DNA of 64,000 bases from Microvelia longipes (taxonomy: Eukaryota; Arthropoda; Insecta; Hemiptera; Veliidae). Positions 32,752 to 42,802 of this stretch are shown here, piece after piece. The stretch spans positions 57,540,509-57,604,508 of the forward strand of contig JACMZG010000008.1 in NCBI GenBank assembly GCA_018340805.1, in the 5' to 3' direction. Positions within the stretch are counted from its first letter, which is position 1. Every line of letters begins with the position of its first letter. The translations under genes and the position numbers were made by a program. The notes beneath the pieces are model-generated. The model searched no databases. It saw nothing but the letters and a program-made list of their open reading frames with translations, and was not told the origin of the DNA.

Positions 32752-33219
32752 TTATTTTTTAAGAAGTTTGTCTAGTGGTGGAGGGTTAATCCATTCTATT
32801 ATTTCTTTTTTGTAATCTTTATAGTATAAGTTAGTTTTAATATGATCGGGTAGCGTATTAAAAAGAATAGGTCCCCTCACAAAAGCCTGACGCTGCAACA
32901 ATAATGTTCTACATTTAACTGTTTTGACTTTTCTATTTGTTTTATTTCTTGTACTATGATCGTGATTAATATAGTCTTTTTTTTCATTAAAATATTTTAG
33001 TAGCACTTGTTTAGTAAATAATTTTTTTACTGTGAGGACTGGAAAGTCTCTAAATAACTGGTCTGTGGGGTAAAGTCTTGGTTTTTTGAGAATAGTTTTT
33101 ATCACGGCTTTCTGTGCTATTTCTAATGAGTATAAGTGTGTAGGGTTAGCAGAACCCCACCCAATTATACCGTAGCTGAGAACAGATTCCACTAAAGCGT
33201 GGTAAATCCTTTTCATCAA
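32752..33219 (-). CDS. LINE RT C-terminal region
   Basis: 155 residues. In-frame coding continues upstream of the first ATG (LRSLREFCDNIL). The frame reads HALVESVLSYGIIGWGSA, then LEIAQKAVIKTILKK and ALPDHIK-like FNTLPDHIKTNL. This is the conserved stretch after the palm and thumb of Jockey/CR1-group LINE reverse transcriptases (LSYGI..WG; AQK..i+.i; FN.LP..I). It directly follows, without the catalytic box, the palm frame that ends at 33240. It ends at a stop just before the 3' UTR, so the natural C-terminus is present. Confidence 0.85.
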   Translation of the reverse strand: MMKRIYHALVESVLSYGIIGWGSANPTHLYSLEIAQKAVIKTILKKPRLYPTDQLFRDFPVLTVKKLFTKQVLLKYFNEKKDYINHDHSTRNKTNRKVKTVKCRTLLLQRQAFVRGPILFNTLPDHIKTNLYYKDYKKEIIEWINPPPLDKLLKK

Positions 33220-33239
33220 GATGTTGTCGCAGAATTCTC

Positions 33240-33716
33240 TTAGGGACCTAAGAAATTTGGGATGTTGTATAGGTCATTTATATAAGTTAGAAATAATTTA
33301 GGAGATAAAACAGTTCCCTGTGGGGTTCCTGTATTTAATTTTGTTGAATAGCTAAGTTGGTTAAGTAGTTTAACTTGTTGCTGTCGGTTAGTAATGTAGT
33401 CGGTCAGTAAATCTAACACTTTACCTCTAATGCCGTAGTATTGCAGTTTTTCTATTAATTTCTTTTGGTCTACCGTATCGAACGCTTTTTTTAAGTCTAA
33501 GAAAACTGCAATTACTTTTTTGTTTTTATCTAATTTAGTGGTAATATATCTGGTTAACGTCATAATAGCGTCGTCAGTGCTTTTATTATTTTGAAATCCG
33601 TATTGAGTCTTTGGAAATATCTTATGCTTTTCAAAGTATGGTGTAAGTCTATTTTCAATGCATTTTTCCAATAGCTTAGCTGCAGTGGGTAAAAGTGATA
33701 TTGGTCGGTAGTTCAT
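33240..33716 (-). CDS. LINE RT finger and palm fragment
   Basis: 158 residues. It starts NYRPISLLPTAAKLLEKCIE; in-frame sequence just upstream reads PLFKEGSKSDVM, so the ATG is internal. Motif A is VIAVFLDLKKAFDTVD and motif B is TGTPQGTVLSPKLFLTYIND. The next expected block, the catalytic F/YADD box, never comes: the sequence jumps from YNIPNFL to LRSLREF at about 33245. It primes DNA synthesis on a nicked target in an intact element. This copy cannot be active. Confidence 0.9.
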   Translation of the reverse strand: MNYRPISLLPTAAKLLEKCIENRLTPYFEKHKIFPKTQYGFQNNKSTDDAIMTLTRYITTKLDKNKKVIAVFLDLKKAFDTVDQKKLIEKLQYYGIRGKVLDLLTDYITNRQQQVKLLNQLSYSTKLNTGTPQGTVLSPKLFLTYINDLYNIPNFLGP

Positions 33717-33719
33717 AAC

Positions 33720-34590
33720 GTCTGATTTACTACCTTCTTTAAATAAAGGGATAATAACAGCATTTTTAAAATACAGGGGAAGACTCCAGTATCAAAAGCT
33801 GAATTAAATATATGAACAAGTGGTTTAGCTAGACTGTCTTGGCAAGATTTTATAAGTTTTGTTGTTATCTCATCTAAGCCTGGGGCTTTATTATTTTTAA
33901 GCTGTCTAATGTGGTTGTTATTTCAGTCTCTGTAACTGGTAATACTATAGAGTCAGGTATGTTAGGTAGATGTCTCGTACTAGAGTCTAAACTACAATCA
34001 CAGTAATTTTTCTGTTCATCAGCAAGTGATTCACCTATACTAGAGAAATGTCTGTTTAATTCATTGGTAATATCCTGGTTATAACTAATGTATTGCCGGA
34101 TTGTAGTTTAAGCTCCCGTATTTCAGTTTGTTTTTTTTTTCTTCCTAATGACTCATTTATAATTTGCCAAGTTTTGTAATTATTGCCAGCTGATTTTATT
34201 TCGTTTGTAAGATATTGATTTTTAGCAATTTTTATAATTTTACTTAACTGATTTCTATATTTTTTTATAAGCAGATTTCAAGTCATCATTTTAGGTTGTT
34301 TGTCGATTTGATTGGCCATTTTATCTCTAGTCACTATACTCTCCATTATACTTTTAGTTATCCATGGTTTTCTTTTTATGAATTTCCTATTAAGTTTTAT
34401 AGTTTTCGTGTGATTATTGATACAAGTTTTTAATGTATTAATAAAATAAGATGCAATTTCGTTTGTATTGTTATTGCCATATAATTTTTCCCAGGATAAG
34501 TTGTTTACTTCGATAATAAGATTGGGTAGATCTATTTTTATTCATAAAAAACTTTTTTTTATCAGAAACTTTGTTTTCACAGTTGTTAAA
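33720..34590 (-). pseudogene. Degenerate EN-RT linker of the LINE
   Basis: Shifted remains of ORF2 between the endonuclease and RT. The stretch FDTGVFP then, after a shift near 33777, YFKNAVIIPLFKEGSK leads into the RT fingers. The plus-strand open frame 34468-34653 over this region is a shadow. Confidence 0.65.
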
Positions 34591-35348
34591 TTTTATATAT
34601 TATTCCTACTGGGAAATGATCTGTTATTTTACTATTTAATTTATATGATATAGTATTAAGTGTTTCTTTATGTTTAGTCCAAATATGGTCTAAACAGGAT
34701 TTACTATTTTTGTGAACTCTGGTATAGGTATTTATATTTGAATAGTATCCAAATTGGGCCATCATAGTGGTAAACTCTTCAGTATGTGAATTATATTTAT
34801 CTGATTTAATATCAATATTAAAATCGCCTAATATTATATGATTTTCATTTGTTATACTGTTTAAATGATTATATAGAGAGGCATTAAATAGATCCAGGCT
34901 ATAGCCCCATAATCTGTAAATTAAGGTTACGCTAAAAACTTTGTTTTGATTATTTTTAAATTTAAATTGAAGACTGGCACATTGATCTACCGGTTTTCTT
35001 GCCTAGATATTAATTGGAGATCGTTTTTACAAAAGCTACTATTCCATCGGCTTTATTAAATTGTCCATTTACAGGTATGGGTATATAGCCAGGTAGTGAT
35101 AAGTTTTCAGGGAATACTCTAAGCCAAGTTTCTGTTAATACTACTAAGTGTACGTCTATATTTATTGATTCGAGAAGTATTGCTAATTCATCATAATGTT
35201 TCTCTAGACTGCGGATATTTATACTAAGTATATTAATGAATGATTTGGTAGTTTTAATTAAAGGTTTAAGGTTATAATCTTCTAATTCTACAGTCTCTAT
35301 GTCATGGTTAATAATAGGGTCCGACATAATTTGGGTCGTCGCTGTCAT
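34590..35348 (-). CDS. LINE AP-like endonuclease (ORF2 start, frameshifted)
   Basis: The intact part 35010-35348 has 112 residues starting MTATTQIMSDP. It contains INILSINIRSLEKHYDEL and LVVLTETWL (the SxN.R and TETWL motifs of the APE fold), ending ADGIVAFVK. After a shift the domain continues on the same strand in other frames with IILGDFNIDI (about 34805-34845), SCLDHIW (about 34680-34700) and ITDHFPV (about 34607-34628). These are the metal-binding and catalytic motifs GDFN, S.xDHI and SDH. It nicks target DNA to expose the primer for reverse transcription. The ATG overlaps the stop of the helicase frame. Confidence 0.85.
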
Positions 35349-36222
35349 GGTGATGTTGGTATTAATATTTTCGTTGCTTCTATTCTATTTAAAGGCCCTA
35401 TATAATCCGTATGTTTGTAGTTCTTGATAAAAACGTCACTAGTATTTTGTATTCTGTTTGTTAGTGAAGTGAAATCATTAGAAACAGTTGTCAAATACCT
35501 AAAACTATAAGTATGTCTGCTTAGAGCTACTATAATATGCGGTAAGCTTTCATAAACATCCAAGTGTTTTATGTTTGTTCTTATAAGTACTACCCGTTTC
35601 GATGTTAATCCCTGAGCTTCATGTATAGTATGAATTAGTATGGGTCCATAACATTTTCCTTTTAAAGCTTCAATAACCATATTTTTTTTCCGTTTGTGTA
35701 AAGGTCAGTATAAGGGTGTCTGATTTCAGTTGATGTTGACTTCCGTCTGTAATAGTCGGTCTGATGGAGCGAGTTCGTTGGTTCGTTGTTTTAATGTCTT
35801 TATAATAGTCAGATAGAGATAGCATACATCTAAAGGACATCTTTTAGTAACAGAAAGGGTCAAACTAGGGCTACAGAACTGTGAAATGTTGGACCACTCT
35901 GATGGTAAGGAAGATCTTTCAATGTATGGTATTTGATTTCCATCACCGAGTAATATTATTTCTTTAGCTTTCGATAGTTCAGAAATGAAACCAACATAAC
36001 CGGCATGCATAAGTATTGCCTCATCTATAAAGACTCGTTCATACTTTTTGTCTGAACCGTTAATAATGAATGACGAAACAGTTCTGTAGTCCTTTTCGAG
36101 CCTTCTCTTATACTTAATTTCATTATTATTCCTTAAGGATGTTCTAATTTCTTTAAGGTTTGCTCTTGTTTGAGTTAGTATTAGATCCTGTCCAGGTGTA
36201 TGTAAAAACAGGTGTGTAAAAA
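35345..36222 (-). CDS. LINE-encoded virus-like SF1 RNA helicase (ORF1, 5' truncated, shifted)
   Basis: An RNA helicase of the alphavirus-like superfamily 1 type. Motifs in order on the minus strand: Ia DLILTQTRAN (about 36190-36150), II RVFIDEAILMHAGY (about 36033-35993), III LLGDGNQIPYIER (about 35950-35910), IV-like SVTKRCP, LTFTQTEK in a shifted frame near 35700, V HTIHEAQGLTS (about 35630-35600) and VI VALSRHTYSFRY (about 35530-35495). Walker A is missing because the element is cut off just upstream. Two in-frame stops near 35726 and 35700 are explained by a pair of shifts. A stop (TGA) at 35345-35347 overlaps the next ATG. Known from insects is a tobamovirus-like helicase at the C-terminus of R1 LINE ORF2; here it is upstream and in its own frame. 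Confidence 0.85.
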
Positions 36223-37570
36223 CAGGTTAAACTTTCGTAGAGTGTATGGGTGCTACATTTTTGAATTGTAAGTTTATAGAAGAAATTATTATATTTGACA
36301 TAAATAAATCATCATATTATAGGGTTGTATAAACCCTACAGTTGGTACTTCCATTTTTCACACTGATCTATAAAGTCATATCACGTAAAGTCAAATTAGT
36401 TTACGTAGCAATTAGTTCGTTTTAGGCGTTTTAAAAGCGGTTGATATTGTGAACAGTTTAAAAACTACACAAAACAAACAAAATGTATAATATACTTTTC
36501 AGTCTTGTTTACCTTTATAAGTTAGCCAATTTACCCGTAATTATTTAGTTTAGTTAGAACTTTCCAGTAATAATTATATACTCAATAAATATACTCAGCA
36601 CTAGTATTATTTTATTTATTTTCTATAAGGTTTCATCAAGTTTATGATACTTTCCATTTAAATATTTGATAGCATTTATTGCAAGGTTAGCAATCAAGAT
36701 GGCGGTCGCTCAAAACGGGGATTTTCAAAACAGTTAACAGCTCTACTTCATTCTAGATGGGAATATACAACACTACCACGTTAAGGCAGAGTTTTGAATC
36801 CCACATTTTAATGGGGAGATACATCAATAAGTATAATGTTACTCTACCAACATAATGTAAACAATGCTTACTATCCCGTTATGATCTTTCTAATCAAATC
36901 AGCATTAAACATCTCTGAGTTCATACGTTGTGAACGTAGAGATCACGATTTCTTTACGTCGTGAACTGTGTGTATTTTTTATAGTATTCATAAGCCTATT
37001 GCTTAGGGAAAAACATTTGTTATAGCTTAACAAAAAATTAAAAAATGTAAATGGAATGTAAAAACTTTGCTTCGGGTATATAATCGACCATATCAAATAT
37101 AAATACGTCACGGAAGTTACGTTTTGTTGCAGAACGTTTCTTTGTTTACATAATAAAGCAATGCTATTGGTCACTTTAGGATCACAAAAAATAAATTATA
37201 GGATCCTTTGTTTTTTTGTTTTGATATGAGCCAATATGTATTTTGTGACGTCACACTTTCGCGACGATTAACATAGTGCTCATGAAGAAGATATACAGGG
37301 TGGTGCATTTCACCCTGCACTGGTGCATTTCACCAATACATCACTTTGATTAACTCAGCTTCGTATGGAGCTATCGCGATAAAATTCGTTACAACCCCAC
37401 CAAGTTGACAACTGGAAGTTTGAATACCCAATTATTATGTTGTTAATCGTCTGGTATGTATGGTCATCATATTACCATAATATGTGATTTTTTACAGTAA
37501 CTTTAGATTATATTGGAGCAAACCTTTGCGTCATATTCTGAACATTTGATACTAATAAAATGAAATTCCG
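36223..37570. other. No gene seen; TACAGGGTG terminus
   Basis: No coding region. At 37295-37340 ATACAGGGTGGTGCATTTCA is followed by a direct repeat of GGTGCATTTCACC. TACAGGGTG-type termini are common on DNA transposons, and one facing the other way lies at about 42222-42240 (GTGAAACACCCTGTATATAT). Confidence 0.45.
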
Positions 37571-37575
37571 GTAAT

Positions 37576-38250
37576 TTTTTTGTAATTTTCCTGGGGGTGG
37601 TACCCCCAAAATTTATAAGGGGACCCGTCCAAAAAAAAAACATTTTTTACTGGCGCAATATCCGTTTCAGGTCAAAAGAAGTTGTTTGGAGCAATAAAAC
37701 AAATTTTTGATTTTTTTGGGGGCAACACCCCCAAATTTAAAAGGGGGAGCCAACCAAAAAAAAATTTTTAATGGCTCAAAATCCGTTTCAGGTCAATAGA
37801 ATTTGTTTGGAGCAATAAAACAAATTTTTGATTTTTTGGGGCAGCACCCCAAAATTTATAAGGGGTAACCGACCAAAAAATTTTTTTTATTGCCTCAAAA
37901 TCCGTTTCAGGTCAAAAGAAGTTGTTTGGAGCAATAAAAAAAATTAGACTTTTTGGGGGCAACACCCCCCAAAATTTAAAAGGGGGAGCCAACCAAAAAA
38001 AAAAAATTTAATGGCTCAAAATCCGTTTCAGTTCAATAGAATTTGTTTGAAGCAATAAAACAAATTTTTGATTTTTTTGGGGCAGGACCCCCAAAATTTA
38101 TAAGAGGTAACCGACCAAAAATTTTTTTTTATTGCCTCAAAGTCCGTTTCAGGTCAAAAGAAGTTGTTTGGAGCAATAAAAAAAATTTGACTTTTTGGGT
38201 TAGCACCCCCAAAATTTATAAGGGGGTGACAACCAAAAAATTTCGCCCTG
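37576..38250 (+). repeat. Hairpin minisatellite, about six units of 115-125 bp
   Basis: Each unit has a hairpin (TTTTGGGGGCAACACCCCCA) at about 37592, 37716, 37837, 37952, 38077 and 38195. Then follow AAATTTATAAGGGG, a GACCAAAA run, and CAAAATCCGTTTCAGGTCAA. Units alternate between two versions (AGAATTTGTTTGGAGCAATA and AGAAGTTGTTTGGAGCAATA), giving a higher-order period near 240 bp. Related to 8680-8945. Confidence 0.9.
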
Positions 38251-38329
38251 AACCACTCTTGTTTACCCAAAACGGATTTTAAGCTCAAAAACAATTATTA
38301 AAATAGAACAAAAAATGACTAGAGACAAT

Positions 38330-38617
38330 CTAGGGACGATTTAAGGTACCTCTCTACCTACCTTGGATCTTCCTAGGTTGTTCCTAGCTTTTTCCTAGCC
38401 TTTCCTAGAATTTAAGGTGCAAAGTTAGGAAAAGGCTAGGAGAAACCTAGGAGAAGTCCTTCCTAGCCCTGGGACGGTTAAAAATGTTCTAAAATGGACA
38501 CTAAAGCTAGGAAGAAGCTAGGAAAAAGCTAGGAACAACCTAGGAACAACCTAGAACAACCTAGGAAGAACCTAGAGAGATTTTTTTTGAAACTTTTGAT
38601 CATTCTGAATACGGGCC
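38330..38617 (-). mobile_element. Harbinger-like right end with CCTAGG tandem units
   Basis: Ends GATCATTCTGAATACGGGCC, then TTA (38618-38620). Units GCTAGGAACAACCTAGGAAC repeat over 38505-38575, and a facing set (CTTCCTAGGTTGTTCCTAGC at 38370) makes an inverted structure. It may pair with the end at 31601, also flanked by TTA, or be a separate foldback MITE. Confidence 0.65.
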
Positions 38618-38620
38618 TTA

Positions 38621-39765
38621 GACCCTTAAAACACTGAAAACTTGCACAAAAGATGTATTAGAAAAACACCCCTTAACCCTTTTGGTTTTATTTTAATACT
38701 GTGTTTAAAAAGAAAATAGCACATATACTTCCACACATCCAAACATTTATGTACAAAAAACAACGTTTATGTACAAAAAACAACGTTATTTTTTAATTTT
38801 TTGAAACTTTAGGCACTAAAACGTAGATACTTTATGTATAATCGGAGACACATTTATCCTTAATTCAGAGATTCTCCCTCCTATTACAGAAGATAAGATA
38901 AGGAAGAAAAAATCATTTATAAATTTATGAATTATTAATTTTTAAAGGGTGAATATTCTAAATCAACACTGCAACCCGAAGGTTACTCTAGAATGATCAT
39001 AATTAAGGGTGACACAGACACATTCGAACAACCAAATATCATCAAAAATGTCCAAAATAAATTATTGTTTAGTTGCAATATCGATTTTAAACTGATTTGG
39101 AATTGGATATCCAATGCTTAATTCTACATACCAGCGATGTAGAAGGTATTTTATTTAATGTACATTGATTAGCTTTCACCGTTTTCTTTATATACCTGTT
39201 TTTTAAGCTGCGAATGCATTTGGTTATTTTTGTGTTGTCGGTGTATGTAATGATGCTAAAACCGCAATTCAGGAAGATATTGCGGATTAGTATATACTAA
39301 AGAAGAAGAAAGAAGACTGAGCGGTAAACCATTGAGTTTGGGGGCACGTTGAAAAGGTCTGGAAGGGTGATGTCAAATACCTTACAACTACAATATCAAG
39401 CTATTCCCAATTTGAATCCAGACCGCAGTACGTAATTTGGATTTCCTCTAGGGTTGCCAGATTTCAGCCAAAATCGAACGAGACAAATCTAGCAAGCGGA
39501 GAGGTGGTGGGGGTAGTCTATTTATGCAACTCCTATAGGAACTTATTAATGAGCGAAGTAGTATATCTATGATAATTGTATATCTATGATTAAGCTAGAT
39601 CAGTTGTGAATAGCTGGATCTAGTGAGTGCATGCAGCTCAGTTTTGTAACAGATATCAGATATTTTACATATCTGATATCTGAGTCAACATATCTGATAT
39701 CAACTGAGTTATGTATATATCTGTAATATATACATAACAGATATATAGGAGATATATTTTTAATT
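38621..39765. other. No gene seen; TATC-type palindromes
   Basis: A cluster of ATATCTGATATC and GTTATGTATATATC palindromes at about 39650-39748. A direct repeat ATGTACAAAAAACAACGTT occurs twice at 38750-38787. No coding. Confidence 0.45.
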
Positions 39766-39769
39766 TGAG

Positions 39770-39885
39770 GACAAGCGAGCTCGAAGATGTACTGCAATAT
39801 AAATTAGGGGATAATTATATTCTGAAGACTAGCAAAGGGAGTCGGAAGGGGTTGAATGTTCTGAGACCCCCTTGCCCGAATTTTT
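39770..39885 (+). repeat. 5S-module repeat, tail fragment M
   Basis: Degenerate tail: TTTGAGGACAAGCGAGCTCG near 39761-39783 and CTGAAGACTAGCAAAGGGAG, then CCCCCTTGCCCGAATTTTT. Confidence 0.5.
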
Positions 39886-40635
39886 GCGTGGTTAGCATTT
39901 ACCGGTAAAATAAAATGTAAAAATAACCGCATGGTAAAGAATTTCTATCTTGGCAAAATAACTTTCCCGAGGGCAAAAACTTAGGGAATATAAATAGTAA
40001 GGCAGTAAATGGTATTTTCTGAGTTTATAAAATTTATTGTAGACTTGAGGATAGTATGCGGGAAAGTAGAGGCTTTGCTCCTCTGTAGCCTGGGTATTAG
40101 CAGCGCTTTCTCACTTCCTACAAAAAGTATAAGAAAAACCAAAAAAAGAAAAAAAAAACTTTTTCGTCAAGTTGCTTGTATAGGAAATAAGGATGGTTCG
40201 AGAAAAGCCAAAGTATTATATCGGAATAAAATATTCCGTTTTTCCAGTAACCTCTCTTCAAGGTTGTGCCGGACCCTTCTTCTCAACAAACAACGAGAAT
40301 AAGAATAAAATACAAGAATAGGAGCTAAACATAGTACTATACATGGATACACGAATACATCGTAAACCATAAAGATATGGCAAATAACTGTATAAGTATT
40401 CCAGAGCCTAAATGTAGTTTTGAGTTGGATGAAGAGGAATTAAAATAAATCAAAATTCTAATAATAAAAAGTCATAATTTAAAAATTTCAACTCAAGGGG
40501 GAGCATAGATCTAAAATTGTCACCATAGTTTTTTTTATTAAAATACCAGCGATTCAGACATTTAGTAAAGTATTAGGGAACACCATAAAGTTTATTTTTC
40601 CGTGTTTAATACCGACATACTTTAATCTTTGTATT
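39886..40635. other. No gene seen
   Basis: No recognised coding region; the 97- and 67-codon open frames on opposite strands (40009-40302, 40167-40370) overlap each other and match nothing I know. Confidence 0.4.
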
Positions 40636-41053
40636 TTTACTTTCCTCATTTATACCGTAATTATGTATAAAAAGTAAAGCCTTTACATTAAAAAATCCGA
40701 AATTGGAATTTCATATGACATCTGTTTCAGAAGTTTATCAGTCCTCTTGAGTGGGTATTACCAAGATGCCTGTCTGCACATAGCATGTCTAGGGTGTGTA
40801 TGTATTCATCGTGTTTATGCTAGAGAATTAAAAATTTGGTACAAAAATCAATTTTCAGGTTTAGTAGAGCTATCCGGAATATAATTTTTATGATGTCATT
40901 GACGGGCATTAATGAAAGCAAAATTATAGAAAATTCCTAAAACACGGAAAAATTGTTTCGATGGATTTTGAATTTAGCTCGGATGTATAAGACCAACAAT
41001 TGTGCCAAGTTACATCTCAGAATCAGTTTAGTTCAATTTTCATCAAATAAAAT
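40636..41053 (+). repeat. 5S-module repeat, copy I (5' and middle parts)
   Basis: TTTCCTCATTTATACCGTAA, AAATCCGAAATTGGAATTTC, then GTACAAAAATCAATTTTCAG, TTTTTATGATGTCATTGACG and AGACCAACAATTGTGCCAAG. It ends at CAGTTTAGTTCAATTTTCAT; module and tail are missing. Confidence 0.75.
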
Positions 41054-41055
41054 GT

Positions 41056-41375
41056 ATCCATTTTTACTATTCCTCGCCTACTACTGTAGGTAGTAGTATA
41101 GGTAGTTGTAAGGAAAGTATTGTGATGGTTAAAAAGTCTGCAACCGAGGTTTTATCATAATTATCCGTTTCAGGCATTTTCATGACGTTCTGAATGGTTT
41201 TCATCTTGCTGTCTGTGTGTGTGTCTGTCACACATAACTCCCGCTGTGTTTATGCTAGAGAGTTGAAATTTAGCTAAAAATCAAACTTTTGCGCCCAAAT
41301 GATAAAATTGTTTCAGACTATTTTGCTGAGTCATAAAAATTTAATAAAAATCATCATAATTAAGTTGTTTGCCAA
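41056..41375 (+). repeat. 5S-module repeat family, variant copy J
   Basis: Variant start TTTTACTATTCCTCGCCTAC, then GCAACCGAGGTTTTATCATA, GTCTGTGTGTGTGTCTGTCA, CACATAACTCCCGCTGTGTT, TATGCTAGAGAGTTGAAATT. It immediately follows copy I, as D precedes E. Confidence 0.65.
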
Positions 41376-42369
41376 AAACGGCACTTATTTATTCGATTGA
41401 CCTAATACCGGTACCAATCGTTTTAAATTGCCTACGACCATAAAAAGCCCTTCTAGGTCCTCCGCTTTGCTGGCCTGCTTAGCTCGCCGTAGTTCTGTGG
41501 GAACCTTTTGTACCATGTCTGTTTAGGACAGTAGGCTTACGAGGCAATATCTTCTCACCACCTAGGACTACTGACCCTAAGAGATATCGTAGTGTTTATC
41601 TTAACCTAGACGTAGGTGAAGATCTTATCCAAATCAAATTATTATTCATGTAGCTAGAAAGAAGTTATTCTCAAAAATTAACAAAAAAATACCCATACGA
41701 TTTTGGTATTTTAAAGTTTGGCAAGCCATAAGTCATATGGAAGTAAAGTCAATAGAGGCATGTTTATAGTTTTATAAATCAACTATGGTTTTTCATTTTG
41801 ACCACTATGTAAATTTTTTTGTAAAAATACCAAAACAAGAGAAGTCAAAATGCAAATGCTGACACCTTGTAAAATCTGATTTCTAGCTGAATATTAGGAA
41901 TAGGAAAAATGTTGCAAAAGTAAAAAGATATTTATTTTGTCATAGTAACAGAATCTATTCTGTGAAACATACTTAATAAGTAATTTTTGCCATGACCTTT
42001 TGAATCCAATTAAGCTCAGTTTTGACCTCAAAACATTTATTCACAAGGTTTAAACAGAGAGATCAAAGAAATATAAAAAAAATAAAATCAAAGAAATTAG
42101 CCTTAGCAAGTAAGTGAAACCCGCAACACACCTCCAAAATAGGACTTTTTACCAGCTACCATCCCAAAAGACTGTTTTGCATATCTTTGTTAGTTTTCGA
42201 GAAAAAGATAGAAAGACTATCTAGTGAAACACCCTGTATATATATATGTATGTACAAATTCTTTCGAAAATTTATTTTTTGTGTCAGGAAGCCACACTGA
42301 ATCAATACACACCGAAGTTTTTGTCAAATAACAAAAACTTTTCCAATTCAAAAGAAGTAGGCCGATTTT
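41376..42369. other. No gene; third TELR-type motif and TACAGGGTG end
   Basis: Reverse-strand copy of the duplicated 25-kb unit at 41450-41640 (plus strand TCCGCTTTGCTGGCCTGCTT, AGCTCGCCGTAGTTCTGTGG). At 42222-42240 a CACCCTGTATATAT transposon-like end. Nothing else recognised. Confidence 0.5.
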
Positions 42370-42680
42370 ACCAAGTTGCATTTTTGTATGTGTGTGTTTG
42401 TTATCATTGTAGCTGCCAGTGTGCTTAAAGAAAAATTTGGTACAAAAATCAATCTTTACGTCTAGTTATACAATATTCCTCATAGGACAACTGATAGCTA
42501 AGATAACACCCTCATATTTGCTTGAACGGACTTTTTACGTGCTGTAATGTAAATTTAGGAAATTTCAATATTCTGATCTCGATCGAAACAAATCCAAAGT
42601 GGAGAAGATAGATGAGCCAAGCGAATTCGATATAGCGAGAAAAAGTCCCGAGAAGTACCTTGGAACCCAATTGTTCAGGA
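42370..42680 (+). repeat. 5S-module repeat, degenerate copy K
   Basis: GTATGTGTGTGTTTGTTATC, ATTTGGTACAAAAATCAATC, and a decayed tail (AGCCAAGCGAATTCGATATA, AAAAAGTCCCGAGAAGTACC). Confidence 0.5.
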
Positions 42681-42802
42681 TTTACTATTTAGAACTATTA
42701 AACAGGGTGTGATTGTTTAATTTTATTTCTTCCTAAAATTAAACACGTAAACTTAATAATTAATTCGAAAAAGCCTCCCTACAATGTTAATTTATCAAAT
42801 CT

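Larger units (their letters stand above)
32686..36222 (-). mobile_element. LINE with a virus-like helicase frame upstream of EN-RT (degenerate)
   Basis: Minus-strand non-LTR retrotransposon of about 3.5 kb. Order along the element: superfamily 1 helicase frame (36222-35345), AP-type endonuclease (35348 to about 34600), RT (about 33830-32752), short 3' UTR, (TTTA)n tail. The helicase frame's stop and the endonuclease frame's ATG overlap as ATGA at 35345-35348. The copy is truncated before the helicase Walker A motif, has several shifts, and lacks the catalytic RT box. At the broken 5' edge (36200-36226) a short unit, ACAGGTGTGTAAAAACAGG, is doubled. The position between two Harbinger-like ends (31.6 and 38.6 kb) may be chance. 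Confidence 0.85.

Noticed and set aside
36698..36733. ATGGCGGTCGCTCAAAACGG in a good start context, could be a first exon
   Set aside because: Twelve codons then a stop, no donor in frame, no downstream coding sequence.
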